Shown here piece after piece: positions 8,100-16,272 of a stretch of 52,761 nt of DNA. A program made the position numbers and the translations under genes. The DNA comes from SAR202 cluster bacterium. GTDB taxonomy: Bacteria; Chloroflexota; Dehalococcoidia; Lucifugimonadales; Lucifugimonadaceae. Numbering within the stretch: position 1 is the first letter of the stretch; every line of letters begins with the position of its first letter. The notes beneath the pieces were generated by a model. The model searched no databases. It saw only the letters and a list, made by a program, of their open reading frames with translations, and was not told the origin of the DNA. The stretch covers positions 1 through 52,761 of the forward strand of contig VGZT01000011.1 in NCBI GenBank assembly GCA_016872495.1, in the 5' to 3' direction.

Positions 8100-9086
8100 C
8101 TACGCGCGCCCAAGTTCACGCACCGCCGCGAGAAAGGCAGGGACTACCTTCTGCCAGTCGCCTACAACGCCGAAGCGTGCCTCTTTGAATATGTTAGCGG
8201 CCGGGTCCTTGTTGATCGCCACGATTGCCCTGGCGCCCGAGCACCCGGCCATGTGCTGGCTTGCGCCCGAAATCCCTACCGCTATGTATACCTTCGGCCC
8301 GATACTCTTCCCGGTCAAGCCGATCTGCTTCGAATGGTCGACCCAGCCGGCATCGCACGCCGCTCTTGACGCTCCGACCGCGCCGTTGAGGAGTCCTGCC
8401 AGTTCTTCGAGAAGCTTGAATGGCTCGGCGCCCCCGAGGCCCCGTCCGCCAGATACCACCACTTCGGCGGTTTCAAGGCGCACCCCATGCCGGGCCTCCT
8501 TGACCGTCTCTACCAGTGTCGCACGTATCTGATCCGAAGCGATGTCTATCCCAGGTCGAACGGTTTCCCCCGTGCGAGCGCCCGCAGGCGGGCGCGCCTG
8601 GAACACTTTCGGGCGAATGATCGCGATCGCCGGTCGCTTCTCCCCGAATACGTAGTCAGCCATCGCGTTGCCACCGAACACCGGGCGCGTGACCACCAGG
8701 TTGCCACCGTCGGTCTTCAGGTCGACGCAGTCCTGGGCCACCGGCACCTGCAGCCGGAATGCGACTCGAGGGGCGACGTTGTAGCCGAGGTCGGTGCGAG
8801 CGAACAGCACAACGTCGGGAGCTTCCTGCTTGACCAGGGCCGTGAGCGCGATGACCGCGGCGTCGTATCCACCGGCTCCTGCGTTCTTCAACGCGGCATG
8901 CTCGATCGCCAGAACCTTCGCCACGCCGTGATCAAGTGCGGCTTCCGATGCGCCGGCCAGGCTGTCGCCCATGAGGGCGACTGAGATCGGAGCGTCGCCC
9001 AGCTTCGACGCAGCGGATAGCAACTCGCCGGTAACCGGGTTGAGAGCTTCGCCCGAGACTTCGCCCACGACCAGGATTCCAGCCAC
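8100..9086 (-). CDS. etfA: Electron transfer flavoprotein, alpha subunit
   Basis: The FAD-binding subunit of ETF, which accepts electrons from acyl-CoA and related dehydrogenases. The 328-residue protein has the N-terminal ETF domain (MAGILVVGEVSG) and the C-terminal FAD domain: GGRGLGGAEPFKLLEELA, then TGKSIGPKVYIAVGISG and AINKDPAANIFKEARFGVVGD, the hallmark ETF-alpha signature. GTG start; it overlaps the etfB stop by one base (TAGTG), so the subunits are coupled. No dehydrogenase or ETF:quinone oxidoreductase gene is adjacent, so the electron donor is unknown. Confidence 0.95.
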   Translation of the reverse strand: MAGILVVGEVSGEALNPVTGELLSAASKLGDAPISVALMGDSLAGASEAALDHGVAKVLAIEHAALKNAGAGGYDAAVIALTALVKQEAPDVVLFARTDLGYNVAPRVAFRLQVPVAQDCVDLKTDGGNLVVTRPVFGGNAMADYVFGEKRPAIAIIRPKVFQARPPAGARTGETVRPGIDIASDQIRATLVETVKEARHGVRLETAEVVVSGGRGLGGAEPFKLLEELAGLLNGAVGASRAACDAGWVDHSKQIGLTGKSIGPKVYIAVGISGASQHMAGCSGARAIVAINKDPAANIFKEARFGVVGDWQKVVPAFLAAVRELGRA

Positions 9087-9895
9087 TAGATCAGCTTTGC
9101 TTCCCTGAGGCGGACCGCCAGCTTTCTACCGGAGTCGGCCTCGTCTTCGCCCTTGATCAATTCGACCGCGCGCTGGCGCTCAGGAACATAAAGGCGTTCG
9201 AGCCGGAGCGCCGGGGCCAGGTCCGCAGGCGTGATTCCCAGCTCCGCCAGTGCCATCTTGATCGGTTGCTTCCTGGTGGCGGCCATGATCCCGCGCAGCG
9301 TCGGGTAGCGGGGCTCACCAAGTTCGTTGGAAACACTCACGACTGCCGGCAGACTGGCCTCGACCACCTGGTAGCCATCGCTCAGGGACCGTTCGACCCG
9401 TACGCGGGCGCCGGCGGCCACCACTTCCACGCGCCGTGCCAGGGTCACGCAGGGGACCTGCAGGGCCTCGGCGAGGCCGAGCGGGACGTGGGCGTTGTCC
9501 CAGTCCGAAGCTTGCCGACCGCAGAGAATCAGGTCGAACGCCCCGGCCTTCTTGAGCGCCGCGGCGAGCACCCTTACCGTGGCAAAGGCCTGGAGTTCAG
9601 CCAGCACCGGGTCTTCGACCAGGACGAGCATGTCCGAGCCCATGGACAGGGGCTTCTTGATCACATCCATGGTGAATGCGGGGCCGATCGAGACCACCGA
9701 GATCTCGGCGGCGCCTCCGTGGGCATCCTTGATGCGGAGTGCGGCCTCGGTGGCGTGCAGGTCGAACCCGTTCACTACCGGTGGGGTGCCCGGCGGTGCA
9801 ACGACCCGTTTCGCCGCCTCGTCCACCTTGAAAGTCGAAGCAGGTGCGTCGGGGTCTGGTACTTGTTTGACACAGACCGCGATGCGCAGTGCCAA
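9086..9895 (-). CDS. etfB: Electron transfer flavoprotein, beta subunit
   Basis: AMP-binding subunit of ETF, 269 residues. It opens with ALRIAVCVKQVPDPDAP, followed by NGFDLHATEAALRIKD, the ETF-beta motif, and CGRQASDWDNAHVPLGLAEAL. The start is TTG at 9895 with GAGGG six bases upstream. First gene of the leftward etfB-etfA-hypothetical operon, divergent from rsmG (123 bp between starts). Confidence 0.95.
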   Translation of the reverse strand: MALRIAVCVKQVPDPDAPASTFKVDEAAKRVVAPPGTPPVVNGFDLHATEAALRIKDAHGGAAEISVVSIGPAFTMDVIKKPLSMGSDMLVLVEDPVLAELQAFATVRVLAAALKKAGAFDLILCGRQASDWDNAHVPLGLAEALQVPCVTLARRVEVVAAGARVRVERSLSDGYQVVEASLPAVVSVSNELGEPRYPTLRGIMAATRKQPIKMALAELGITPADLAPALRLERLYVPERQRAVELIKGEDEADSGRKLAVRLREAKLI

Positions 9896-10018
9896 GCTCG
9901 ACCCTCACGTTTGGAATCTGATCGTCCAGATATGCTTGTGAAACCTATCACTGCCTCATGGGGCCGTCAAACCAGGAAGGTGGCCACGTATACTCATGCG
10001 CTGGAGCGCTGACCCCCT

Positions 10019-10786
10019 TTGAATCTGCTGGTCGCCGGTGCGCGTTCGCTGGGCGTCGACCTGGAGTCTGGCCAACTGGCGGCCTTCCAGTCGTATTTCC
10101 TGTTGCTGGAGCAGCGTGGTCGTCTGATGAACCTGACCGCCGTGCGCGGCTGGGAGGACGTCCGGGAAGAACTCTTCCTCAGGTCGCTGCGGGTGCTTGC
10201 GGTGCCAGGAAATGCGCTGCAAGAAGCGATCGCGATGCGTGGGGAGGGAGTGCGAGTGGCGGACGTTGGCACCGGGGCCGGAATTCCGGGCCTCGTCCTC
10301 AAGCTGGCGCTCCCCCGACTGGACATCACGATGATCGAAGCAACGCAGAAGAAGGCCGAGTTTCTGCGCGAGGCCATTGCAATACTGAAACTCGACCGAA
10401 CAAGAGTCGTCAACGCCCGGGCCGAAGCAGCCGCCCATGCCCCGGATCTGCGCGAGGCATTTGATGTCGTGGTCGCGCGGGCCCTTGCGCAGCTGCCCGA
10501 ACTGGCCGAACTGACGTTGCCGTTTGCGAGGGTAGGCGGAAGCGTGATCGCCCCCAAGGGCGCTGGCATTGAAGCGGAGGTCAGGGCGGCCGCCTACGCC
10601 GCGACGATGCTCGGGGCTGCTCCATCGACCAGCACCGTTGTATCGGCACCCGGTTCGCGTGGGCCCGATACGATGGTCGTCTGGGACAAGAACCGAAAGA
10701 CCCCTGACCGCTACCCGCGCCGGGTTGGTGTGCCTCACAAGCAGCCGCTGCAGACTCCCGGACAGGCCCGAAGGCGCGCACCATGA
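10019..10786 (+). CDS. rsmG: 16S rRNA (guanine-527 N7)-methyltransferase RsmG
   Basis: RsmG (GidB) methylates G527 of 16S rRNA using S-adenosylmethionine. Visible: YFLLLEQRGRLMNLTAV near the N-terminus, motif I VADVGTGAGIPGLVLKLALP, the acidic motif MIEATQKKAEFLREA, and the C-terminal TPDRYPRRVGVPHKQPL characteristic of the family. The TTG start gives the usual N-terminal length; no strong ribosome site is seen (GGAG is 12 nt away). The residues after the PHKQPL motif (QTPGQARRRAP) extend a little past the normal end. It is followed by a membrane protein 31 bp downstream on the same strand. Confidence 0.92.
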   Translation: MNLLVAGARSLGVDLESGQLAAFQSYFLLLEQRGRLMNLTAVRGWEDVREELFLRSLRVLAVPGNALQEAIAMRGEGVRVADVGTGAGIPGLVLKLALPRLDITMIEATQKKAEFLREAIAILKLDRTRVVNARAEAAAHAPDLREAFDVVVARALAQLPELAELTLPFARVGGSVIAPKGAGIEAEVRAAAYAATMLGAAPSTSTVVSAPGSRGPDTMVVWDKNRKTPDRYPRRVGVPHKQPLQTPGQARRRAP

Positions 10787-10817
10787 AGGCGCTGCTGCTC
10801 CAGTTGCGGCGAACGCG

Positions 10818-11861
10818 GTGAACCAGAACGGGGATTCCCTCAGGCGGCGTGTCTTCTCACTGCCGACGCTGATCGCACTCGTGATCGCGCTCGTGGTGCT
10901 TGGTCTGGCGATCTGGCGGGCCTTCGATGTGGATTGGGCCGCCCTGCGCCGGCAGGTGCTGGACATGGATCCGCTCAAATACGCCCTGGCACTCGGGCTC
11001 TACTACGTGGGCTTTCTCCTTCGCGGGCTACGCTGGCGGCTGATCGCCCGGACGGCCGGATTCGGCAGTTTGCCGGGGGTTCGCCTCCCGTCCACCCTCA
11101 CATGCTCGGCGATCATCTTGATGGGCTGGTTTGCCAACTCGGTCGCGTTCTTGCGACTCGGGGACGCATACCGCGGTTTTGGGTTCGCCAGGGAATCGGG
11201 GGCGTCATTTCCGGCAAGCCTTGGGACCGTGCTCGCTGAGCGGGTACAGGACATGTTCGTGGTCCTGCTCATACTGGCCCTTGCCACAGGCGCCCTCCTC
11301 TTCACCCACGAGGTTGCCGCCCCCGGCACGGTGGTGGGGGTCGCGTTCTTGCTGGTGACTTTGCTGGTGGCAGGTCTGGTGGCGATGCGAGTGTGGGGCG
11401 AGAGGCTGGCCGGCTTCTTGCCCGAGCGCATACGCGCCGCGTATCTGAAATTCCAGGCGGGGGCGCTCGCCAGCTTCCGTGCCAGGGCGCTGCCGGTTCA
11501 GATCCTGCTGGGAATGGCCGGATGGGTCCTCGAGATCGCACGCCTCTACTTAGTCGCCGACGCGATCGGCGTCGATATCTCCTTCACGGTCGCTGCGTTC
11601 GCGGCGCTTGCCAGTGCCATGCTCTCTACGATCCCCACGCCGGGAGGTTTTGGTTTCGTCGAAGGGGGCCTGGCTGGCGTGCTGATCGTACTGGGGCTCG
11701 GCCACACGGACGCGTTCGCGGTGACCATCGTCGATCGGTCGATCTCCTGGATCAGCGTGATCGTCTTTGGCGGGCTTACGTTCTTCCTCTGGCACACGGT
11801 CAGGCAGCGCGCCGGCAAGCGGGCTGCGCCTGGCGCTCAACTCGGCGGCCAGTCTGGCTAG
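10818..11861 (+). CDS. UPF0104 / lysylphosphatidylglycerol-synthase-TM-like membrane protein
   Basis: Polytopic inner-membrane protein, 347 residues from the GTG at 10818. It has about seven to eight hydrophobic helices; the conserved features are LGLYYVGFLLRGLRWRLIA, ANSVAFLRLGDAYRGFGFAR, LGTVLAERVQDMFVVLLIL and the C-terminal STIPTPGGFGFVEGGLAGVL. These are the signatures of the LPG_synthase_TM / UPF0104 (AglD/YbhN) family, implicated in lipid flipping or glycolipid assembly. Earlier in-frame sequence has no start codon after the rsmG end. No glycosyltransferase is adjacent to suggest a substrate. Confidence 0.85.
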   Translation: MNQNGDSLRRRVFSLPTLIALVIALVVLGLAIWRAFDVDWAALRRQVLDMDPLKYALALGLYYVGFLLRGLRWRLIARTAGFGSLPGVRLPSTLTCSAIILMGWFANSVAFLRLGDAYRGFGFARESGASFPASLGTVLAERVQDMFVVLLILALATGALLFTHEVAAPGTVVGVAFLLVTLLVAGLVAMRVWGERLAGFLPERIRAAYLKFQAGALASFRARALPVQILLGMAGWVLEIARLYLVADAIGVDISFTVAAFAALASAMLSTIPTPGGFGFVEGGLAGVLIVLGLGHTDAFAVTIVDRSISWISVIVFGGLTFFLWHTVRQRAGKRAAPGAQLGGQSG

Positions 11862-11876
11862 CGCGCCGAGTCCACG

Positions 11877-12968
11877 TCAGGGAAACCGCCCCGATACGAG
11901 GTAGGTCCGGAACTGCTCGACCGTCAAGGCCTCGATGCCCAGGTCCTCGCAGTCGCGACCGATCGCCCTGGCGTCGGCCCCCAGCACCACCGAGCCGATT
12001 TCGATGAAGCTGCGCATCAGCGGGGTTTCGACGCCCAGCTGCTCTGCCAGCGAGACCCAGGTCGCGATCCCGTAGGGGAGGTCCTCGGTCATCCACCGCG
12101 ATTCGAGATTGCCCGGCGCCTTCAACCTGGTCAGCATCAGACTTCCGTTGATTGTCGACCAGAGATCACCGGCGGGGCCGAAACCTGCCTGGTGGAACGC
12201 CTCCGCCACGGGCGTGAGCTGGTGGCCGAGCGCCCGCCCGATCTCCAGCCTCTCTTGGTCGATCCGGCTGACCACCTTCGCTACCGAAGGAGAGACGCCC
12301 TCTTCGTAGAAGTAGAACTCGCCCCGGGAGTATTCGATTCGCCCTGCGTTCATGAGCACCCCTGCAGGGTGGATCACCGGGTTGATCGATGAAAGCCCGC
12401 ATGCGGCGACATCCGGATGCGCCGAGATTCCAGGGAACAACGGGGCCATTCGTGCAAGCACGCGCTCCGTGTCGCGCGCCGGCAGCACCCCCAGCCCCAG
12501 CCCGGTAACCTCGCCCCAGATGGTGGCTTCCGCGGGGCCTGTCTTGCGACAGACGTATGGAGCGGTGTCGACCTCTGCCAGCACCACGCCTTCCGTTCGG
12601 TGTGAGCGCAGGACCTTTGCCCATTCGAGCGACCCCAGAGTCCCGGGCATGAGCACGATCGTCTTGCCGGGCGTCAGCTTTCGTGCGAACTGCTCAGCAA
12701 ACGGCCGGTGCGCGTATGCGGGGACGATCAGCAGCATGAGATCGGAAGCCGCCACCGCCTCGCCGACATCGGTCGTCACGGCCCTGAGCGTTGCTGTCCC
12801 ACGCTCGGCGACGCCCTTCAGCACGATCTGGCGTGAGCTCTGAATCGCGGCGACGTTCGCTGCCTGTTCGGGTAGTTCGAAAAGCGTGATCTCGTGCCCT
12901 CGCAAGCTGAGGTTGGCAGCAACCGCGAATGCGGTATTGCCGCCGCCCAGAACGGTGACTGAAGTCAT
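11877..12968 (-). CDS. NAD(P)-dependent opine-type dehydrogenase
   Basis: Rossmann N-terminus VTVLGGGNTAFAVAANLSLRG (residues about 4-24), then the octopine/nopaline dehydrogenase catalytic domain: SSINPVIHPAGVLMNAGRIE with the catalytic His, FYFYEEGVSPSVAKVVSRID and ERLEIGRALGH. This family reductively condenses an amino acid with a 2-oxo acid, or runs in reverse for opine catabolism. 363 residues, the normal length. ATG with GGAG six bases upstream. It converges with the UPF0104 gene (15 bp between stops) and stands alone, so substrate is not predictable; opine-like metallophore synthesis is another known role but no partner genes are present. Confidence 0.85.
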   Translation of the reverse strand: MTSVTVLGGGNTAFAVAANLSLRGHEITLFELPEQAANVAAIQSSRQIVLKGVAERGTATLRAVTTDVGEAVAASDLMLLIVPAYAHRPFAEQFARKLTPGKTIVLMPGTLGSLEWAKVLRSHRTEGVVLAEVDTAPYVCRKTGPAEATIWGEVTGLGLGVLPARDTERVLARMAPLFPGISAHPDVAACGLSSINPVIHPAGVLMNAGRIEYSRGEFYFYEEGVSPSVAKVVSRIDQERLEIGRALGHQLTPVAEAFHQAGFGPAGDLWSTINGSLMLTRLKAPGNLESRWMTEDLPYGIATWVSLAEQLGVETPLMRSFIEIGSVVLGADARAIGRDCEDLGIEALTVEQFRTYLVSGRFP

Positions 12969-13071
12969 AAGTGGCTCCGTTGTCCTGTCTACAATTTCAG
13001 ATCTGAACAGCTATGAAAGCGCCGGATGCTCGGATTTGCGAGGCCCGGCCGACCGCCTCGGATCACCGTGA

Positions 13072-13450
13072 TCAGGTGGACGTCTCGCCGCGCCCGCGCG
13101 GGGTCGGCGTGCTTGCGGCCCGCTCGGGCGCCTGGGCATGGGCGGGCAGGGCCGGGAACCAGCGTGAGCAGCCTGTGCTGATCCCCAGGCGGCCCGGGGC
13201 GCCGCCACTGTGCTGGCGCAATATCCCGTGGACCTGCGCCAGGCACAGACCGGTACCTGTCGAGGCAGTCCTGGTCGTGCAGAACGGATCGAGGATCCTG
13301 GCGAGGTTCCCGGGGCGATGCCAAGACCCGTGTCGGCGAACTCGATCTTGATCCAGCCGTAGTCGGCCGCACCGGCTCCCCCCGAGGGCAGCGCGCTGTG
13401 CGGGCGGGCGCACGCTGAAGAGCGCCGTCTTCAGGGTCCACCGTTCATTC
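13072..13450 (-). pseudogene. Remnant of a sensor histidine kinase ATPase domain
   Basis: Minus-strand reading gives pieces of a HATPase_c domain in two frames. Near 13313-13350 one frame reads IKIEFADTGLGIAP (G1 box); after a one-base shift at about 13308-13316 the next frame reads NLARILDPFCTTRTASTGTG (F and G2 boxes), then LAQVHGILRQHSGG, and ends at PALPAHAQAPE...GRGET before TGA (13072-13074). Intact relatives of this type continue into a receiver domain at GRGETVLLVEDE. No dimerisation domain, phospho-His or sensor domain is recognisable upstream, so this is a 5'-truncated, frameshifted relic. The flanks 12969-13071 and 13451-13740 hold no gene I can support. Confidence 0.75.
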
Positions 13451-13740
13451 ATTTCCGACGAAATGGGGCGCCTCGCAGTTCGCGGGATTCGAAACAGGGT
13501 TGATCAGACGATCGCGCCGACCGGGATCGGTGCAGACCGTAATCACGGCGTCCAGGGCGGAGCGCGGCCCGTGCTTGACTCAGGGATTCTAACGCCGTCA
13601 CGCCAGCTACGCCGGCCCGCTCCCGGCGGCCTGGAGGAGGATGCGGCTCCAGCTGATGCCGCGTGATAGCATTTTCGTGCGGTCCCGGCCCGTCCAGATG
13701 ACCTGCGCTACTGGCCCGGGGCACCGTAACCGAATACCGT

Positions 13741-13816
13741 GGGGCTGTAGCTCAATTGGGAGAGCGCTTCAATGGCATTGAAGAGGTAAGGGGTTCGAAT
13801 CCCCTCAGCTCCACCA
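13741..13816 (+). tRNA. tRNA-Ala, anticodon GGC
   Basis: Cloverleaf visible by eye: acceptor GGGGCTG pairs with CAGCTCC (one G-T), D arm GCTC/GAGC, anticodon stem CTTCA/TGAAG around loop ATGGCAT with anticodon GGC, T arm AGGGG-TTCGAAT-CCCCT, discriminator A. The CCA end is encoded (13814-13816). It lies alone, between the kinase relic and the hydroxyacid oxidase gene. Confidence 0.97.
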
Positions 13817-14001
13817 CCCCACGGCCGCCTTGCAGGGCGGCCGATTTGCTTCTCCAGGCGTCCCATGATCCCGTCGACGCATCGGGTACCCGCAGGTCGG
13901 ACTCTCGCATCGGCGTCGCGTTACGACTAGACTCTTCCACCGTGTACGGGCTCGGACCGTGCACCAGTGTCTACGTGGCCTGGTGAGCGACAGGGAGAAG
14001 T

Positions 14002-15258
14002 GTGGAGATGCGGCTCGATGACGCCATCAATATCGAGGACTTGCACAAGATGGCGAAGCGCCGCCTGCCAAAGGTGGCGTTCGACTTCATAGAAGGCGGC
14101 CTCGACGACGAGAACGGCCTTGACCGCAATACCGCTGCCTTCCTCAAGCACCGGCTGCTGCCTCGCTACCTCGTCGACGTCTCGAAGCGAGACCAGTCGA
14201 AGACGATCTTCGGCAAGACCTTCAACAGCCCGTTTGGCATCGCGCCCACGGGTGGCGTCAGCCTCTTCCGTCGCGGCGGAGACATGATGCTGGCTGAGGC
14301 AGCGAAGGACGCAAACATCCCGTACATCATGTCCGGCGCGGCCGCCCAGTCGCTCGAGACCGCGGCAAAGGTCGCTCCCAGGAACAGCTGGTACCAGCTG
14401 TACGCAGCGCGCGACCAGAAGATCACCGAAGACAAGATCCGGCGCACTAAGGACGCCGGGCTAGACGCGCTGGTGCTCACGGTCGACGTGCCGGTGGGCT
14501 CGAATCGTGAGCGCAACATCCGCAACGGGTTCGACAGGATCAGCGGCGGATGGCTCAAGGTCGCGTTCACTTTGAAGCCCAGGATGCTCGCCGAGGCTCT
14601 CACACATCCCGGCTGGGTGATGGAGTACGTACGCCACGGCGGGACCCCGATGGGCGAAAACTGGCAGCCCTACGCGCCGAAAGGTGCCAGTGCGTCGGAT
14701 GTGGTGAAGTTTTCTCGTTCTCTCGGGCCGTTCGATAGCCAGACATGGAAAGACCTGGAGCGCTACCGCCGGCTGTTCCCGCGGACGCTGATCGTCAAAG
14801 GGATCATGAGCCCGCAGGATGCGATCCGCTGCGCCGAGGCCGGCTGCGACGGGGTGATCGTGTCGAACCACGGTGGCAGGCAACTCGACCAGACGCCGGC
14901 GTCCCTGGATGTGCTGCCGGCCATCGTTGCTGCGGTTGGCGACCGAATGACCGTGATGCTCGACAGTGGTGTGCGGCGAGGCGCCGACGTCCTCATTGCG
15001 CTCTGCCTCGGGGCTGAGTTCGTGTTCGTCGGCCGCCCTACCCTCTACGGCACTGTCGCAGGCGGGCTGCCCGGGGCCAGGAAGGCGGTCAACATTCTCC
15101 GGCGCGAGGTAGACCTGGTCATGGCGCAGATCGGCTGCTCGAGCCTCGACCAGCTCGGCCCCGAGTTTCTCTGGACGGGCGACCAACTCCCTAACCTGCA
15201 GGGACAGGCGGCCGGTCTTACGGAACGAGGTCGGTCCAGGGTCTACTCGTCAAGCTAA
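14002..15258 (+). CDS. FMN-dependent alpha-hydroxy-acid oxidase/dehydrogenase
   Basis: Member of the lactate/glycolate/mandelate oxidase family: oxidises an L-2-hydroxy acid to the 2-oxo acid with FMN. 418 residues. Seen: GGLDDENGLDRNTAAFLKHRLLPR near the N-terminus, FNSPFGIAPTGG, LVLTVDVPVGSNRERN, VKGIMSPQDAIRCAEAGCDG, the catalytic VSNHGGRQLDQ with the base His, LDSGVRRGADVLIALCLGA and FVGRPTLYGTVAGG (FMN phosphate). GTG at 14002 is taken as the start; the ATG two codons later (14008) is equally possible given GGGAG at 13993-13997. Substrate undetermined. Monocistronic, followed by a disrupted gene. Confidence 0.9.
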   Translation: MEMRLDDAINIEDLHKMAKRRLPKVAFDFIEGGLDDENGLDRNTAAFLKHRLLPRYLVDVSKRDQSKTIFGKTFNSPFGIAPTGGVSLFRRGGDMMLAEAAKDANIPYIMSGAAAQSLETAAKVAPRNSWYQLYAARDQKITEDKIRRTKDAGLDALVLTVDVPVGSNRERNIRNGFDRISGGWLKVAFTLKPRMLAEALTHPGWVMEYVRHGGTPMGENWQPYAPKGASASDVVKFSRSLGPFDSQTWKDLERYRRLFPRTLIVKGIMSPQDAIRCAEAGCDGVIVSNHGGRQLDQTPASLDVLPAIVAAVGDRMTVMLDSGVRRGADVLIALCLGAEFVFVGRPTLYGTVAGGLPGARKAVNILRREVDLVMAQIGCSSLDQLGPEFLWTGDQLPNLQGQAAGLTERGRSRVYSSS

Positions 15259-15539
15259 GACCGGACTTCCGCCCCCCAACCCGTACCACGGACACTGGTC
15301 CGCTCGCCGGCGCTGGCGCACCACCGGTCGATCGAAATTCGCCCACGGAGTCCTCATGCGTTGGCCCGACGAGCTTCCGACTTCCTCACGGCGGGCCCGA
15401 TAACCTGCACCCAGGTCGCTTTCCAGCGGCTGGATCGTTGGTGACACGAAGAGTGATCGGGTAAGCAGGATCGCGGGGCGCTTCAAGAACGAAACCGGGA
15501 CGACCCTGGTGGTGTTCCGGATGTCAGGAGGTAGAACAG

Positions 15540-16054
15540 ATGACGAAGATGGTACGGGGGCTGGATCTGATCGCAATGGCCGGGCTCTTCCTGGTCGTGG
15601 GTTGATGGTCCAGTACGGCATCATCAGCTACCACACGTTGACCGGTAGGCAGACCGTTGTTCTGGCCAGGGAGGTCGAGTACAAGGGCGAACTGTTCAAG
15701 GCAGGCACGTACGAGGTTCCTGTTGACGGCAGGTATTTTTCCGACCTCGACCGGTTGCACCCGCTGTAGGGCAAGGTTCGTGACCAGGCCTGGAGCCCGC
15801 TGGCGTTTGCTTTTCTGTCGAGCCTGATCGGAGGCGTCAATTCCGACTACCAGGCAGGAATGGCGCACTTCATGTCCTGGAGCATCTACGTGGGCCCTGG
15901 CTTCATGTTCGCAGTGACGGGAGTATTCATCACCGTCGGCGGCATGCAACTGGCTCGCAAACTCCAGGCTGAAGACAAGGCGGTGGCTGAACAGCCCGCA
16001 AAGACTGTTCCGGGTGGACTGCCCGCCCATGCCGGCTGGCACCTGCCCACCTGA
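15540..16054 (+). pseudogene. Disrupted small membrane protein gene (frameshift plus amber stop)
   Basis: An AGGAGG ribosome site precedes ATG 15540, giving MTKMVRGLDLIAMAGLFLVVG and then TGA. Shifting one frame at about 15600-15604 restores a continuing protein (LMVQYGIISYHTLTGRQTVV, EYKGELFKAGTYEVPVDGRY, FSDLDRLHPL) that meets TAG at 15767-15769. The same frame then resumes with KVRDQAWSPLAFAFLSSLIGG, a second membrane helix (VGPGFMFAVTGVFITVGGMQ), and ends at 16054 before a terminator. Repaired, it would be about 170 residues with two or three membrane helices. Two independent lesions argue for a young pseudogene, though the frameshift could be an assembly error. Family unknown. Confidence 0.72.
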
Positions 16055-16096
16055 AGGCCCTCCTGGCGCTTACCGGCCAGAGGGGCCTTTCTTTTT
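16054..16096 (+). terminator. Intrinsic terminator after the disrupted membrane gene
   Basis: A 14-bp inverted repeat with one mismatch (AAGGCCC...CCTGGC against GGCCAGAGGGGCCTT) with a 7-nt loop, followed by TTTCTTTTT. It starts at the stop codon of the disrupted gene. Confidence 0.85.
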
Positions 16097-16272
16097 GCGG
16101 TCATACCTTGCCCCCAACAGGCGTATCCTCGTCGGCCTGCAAGCAACATGGGTGGTGATTTACGACAGCAGATCCCCGGGCACCGGAAATAGGTCCGACT
16201 CCCACCACGGCAGCGCCCGCCGCTGCCGGGACAGAACCGACCGCGACCAACGCCCCGCAGCGTCGAGGCGGC

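Noticed and set aside
15767-15769. In-frame TAG as a pyrrolysine codon
   Set aside because: The same gene also has a frameshift, and no pylT/pylS or methylamine methyltransferase is seen; a pseudogene is simpler.
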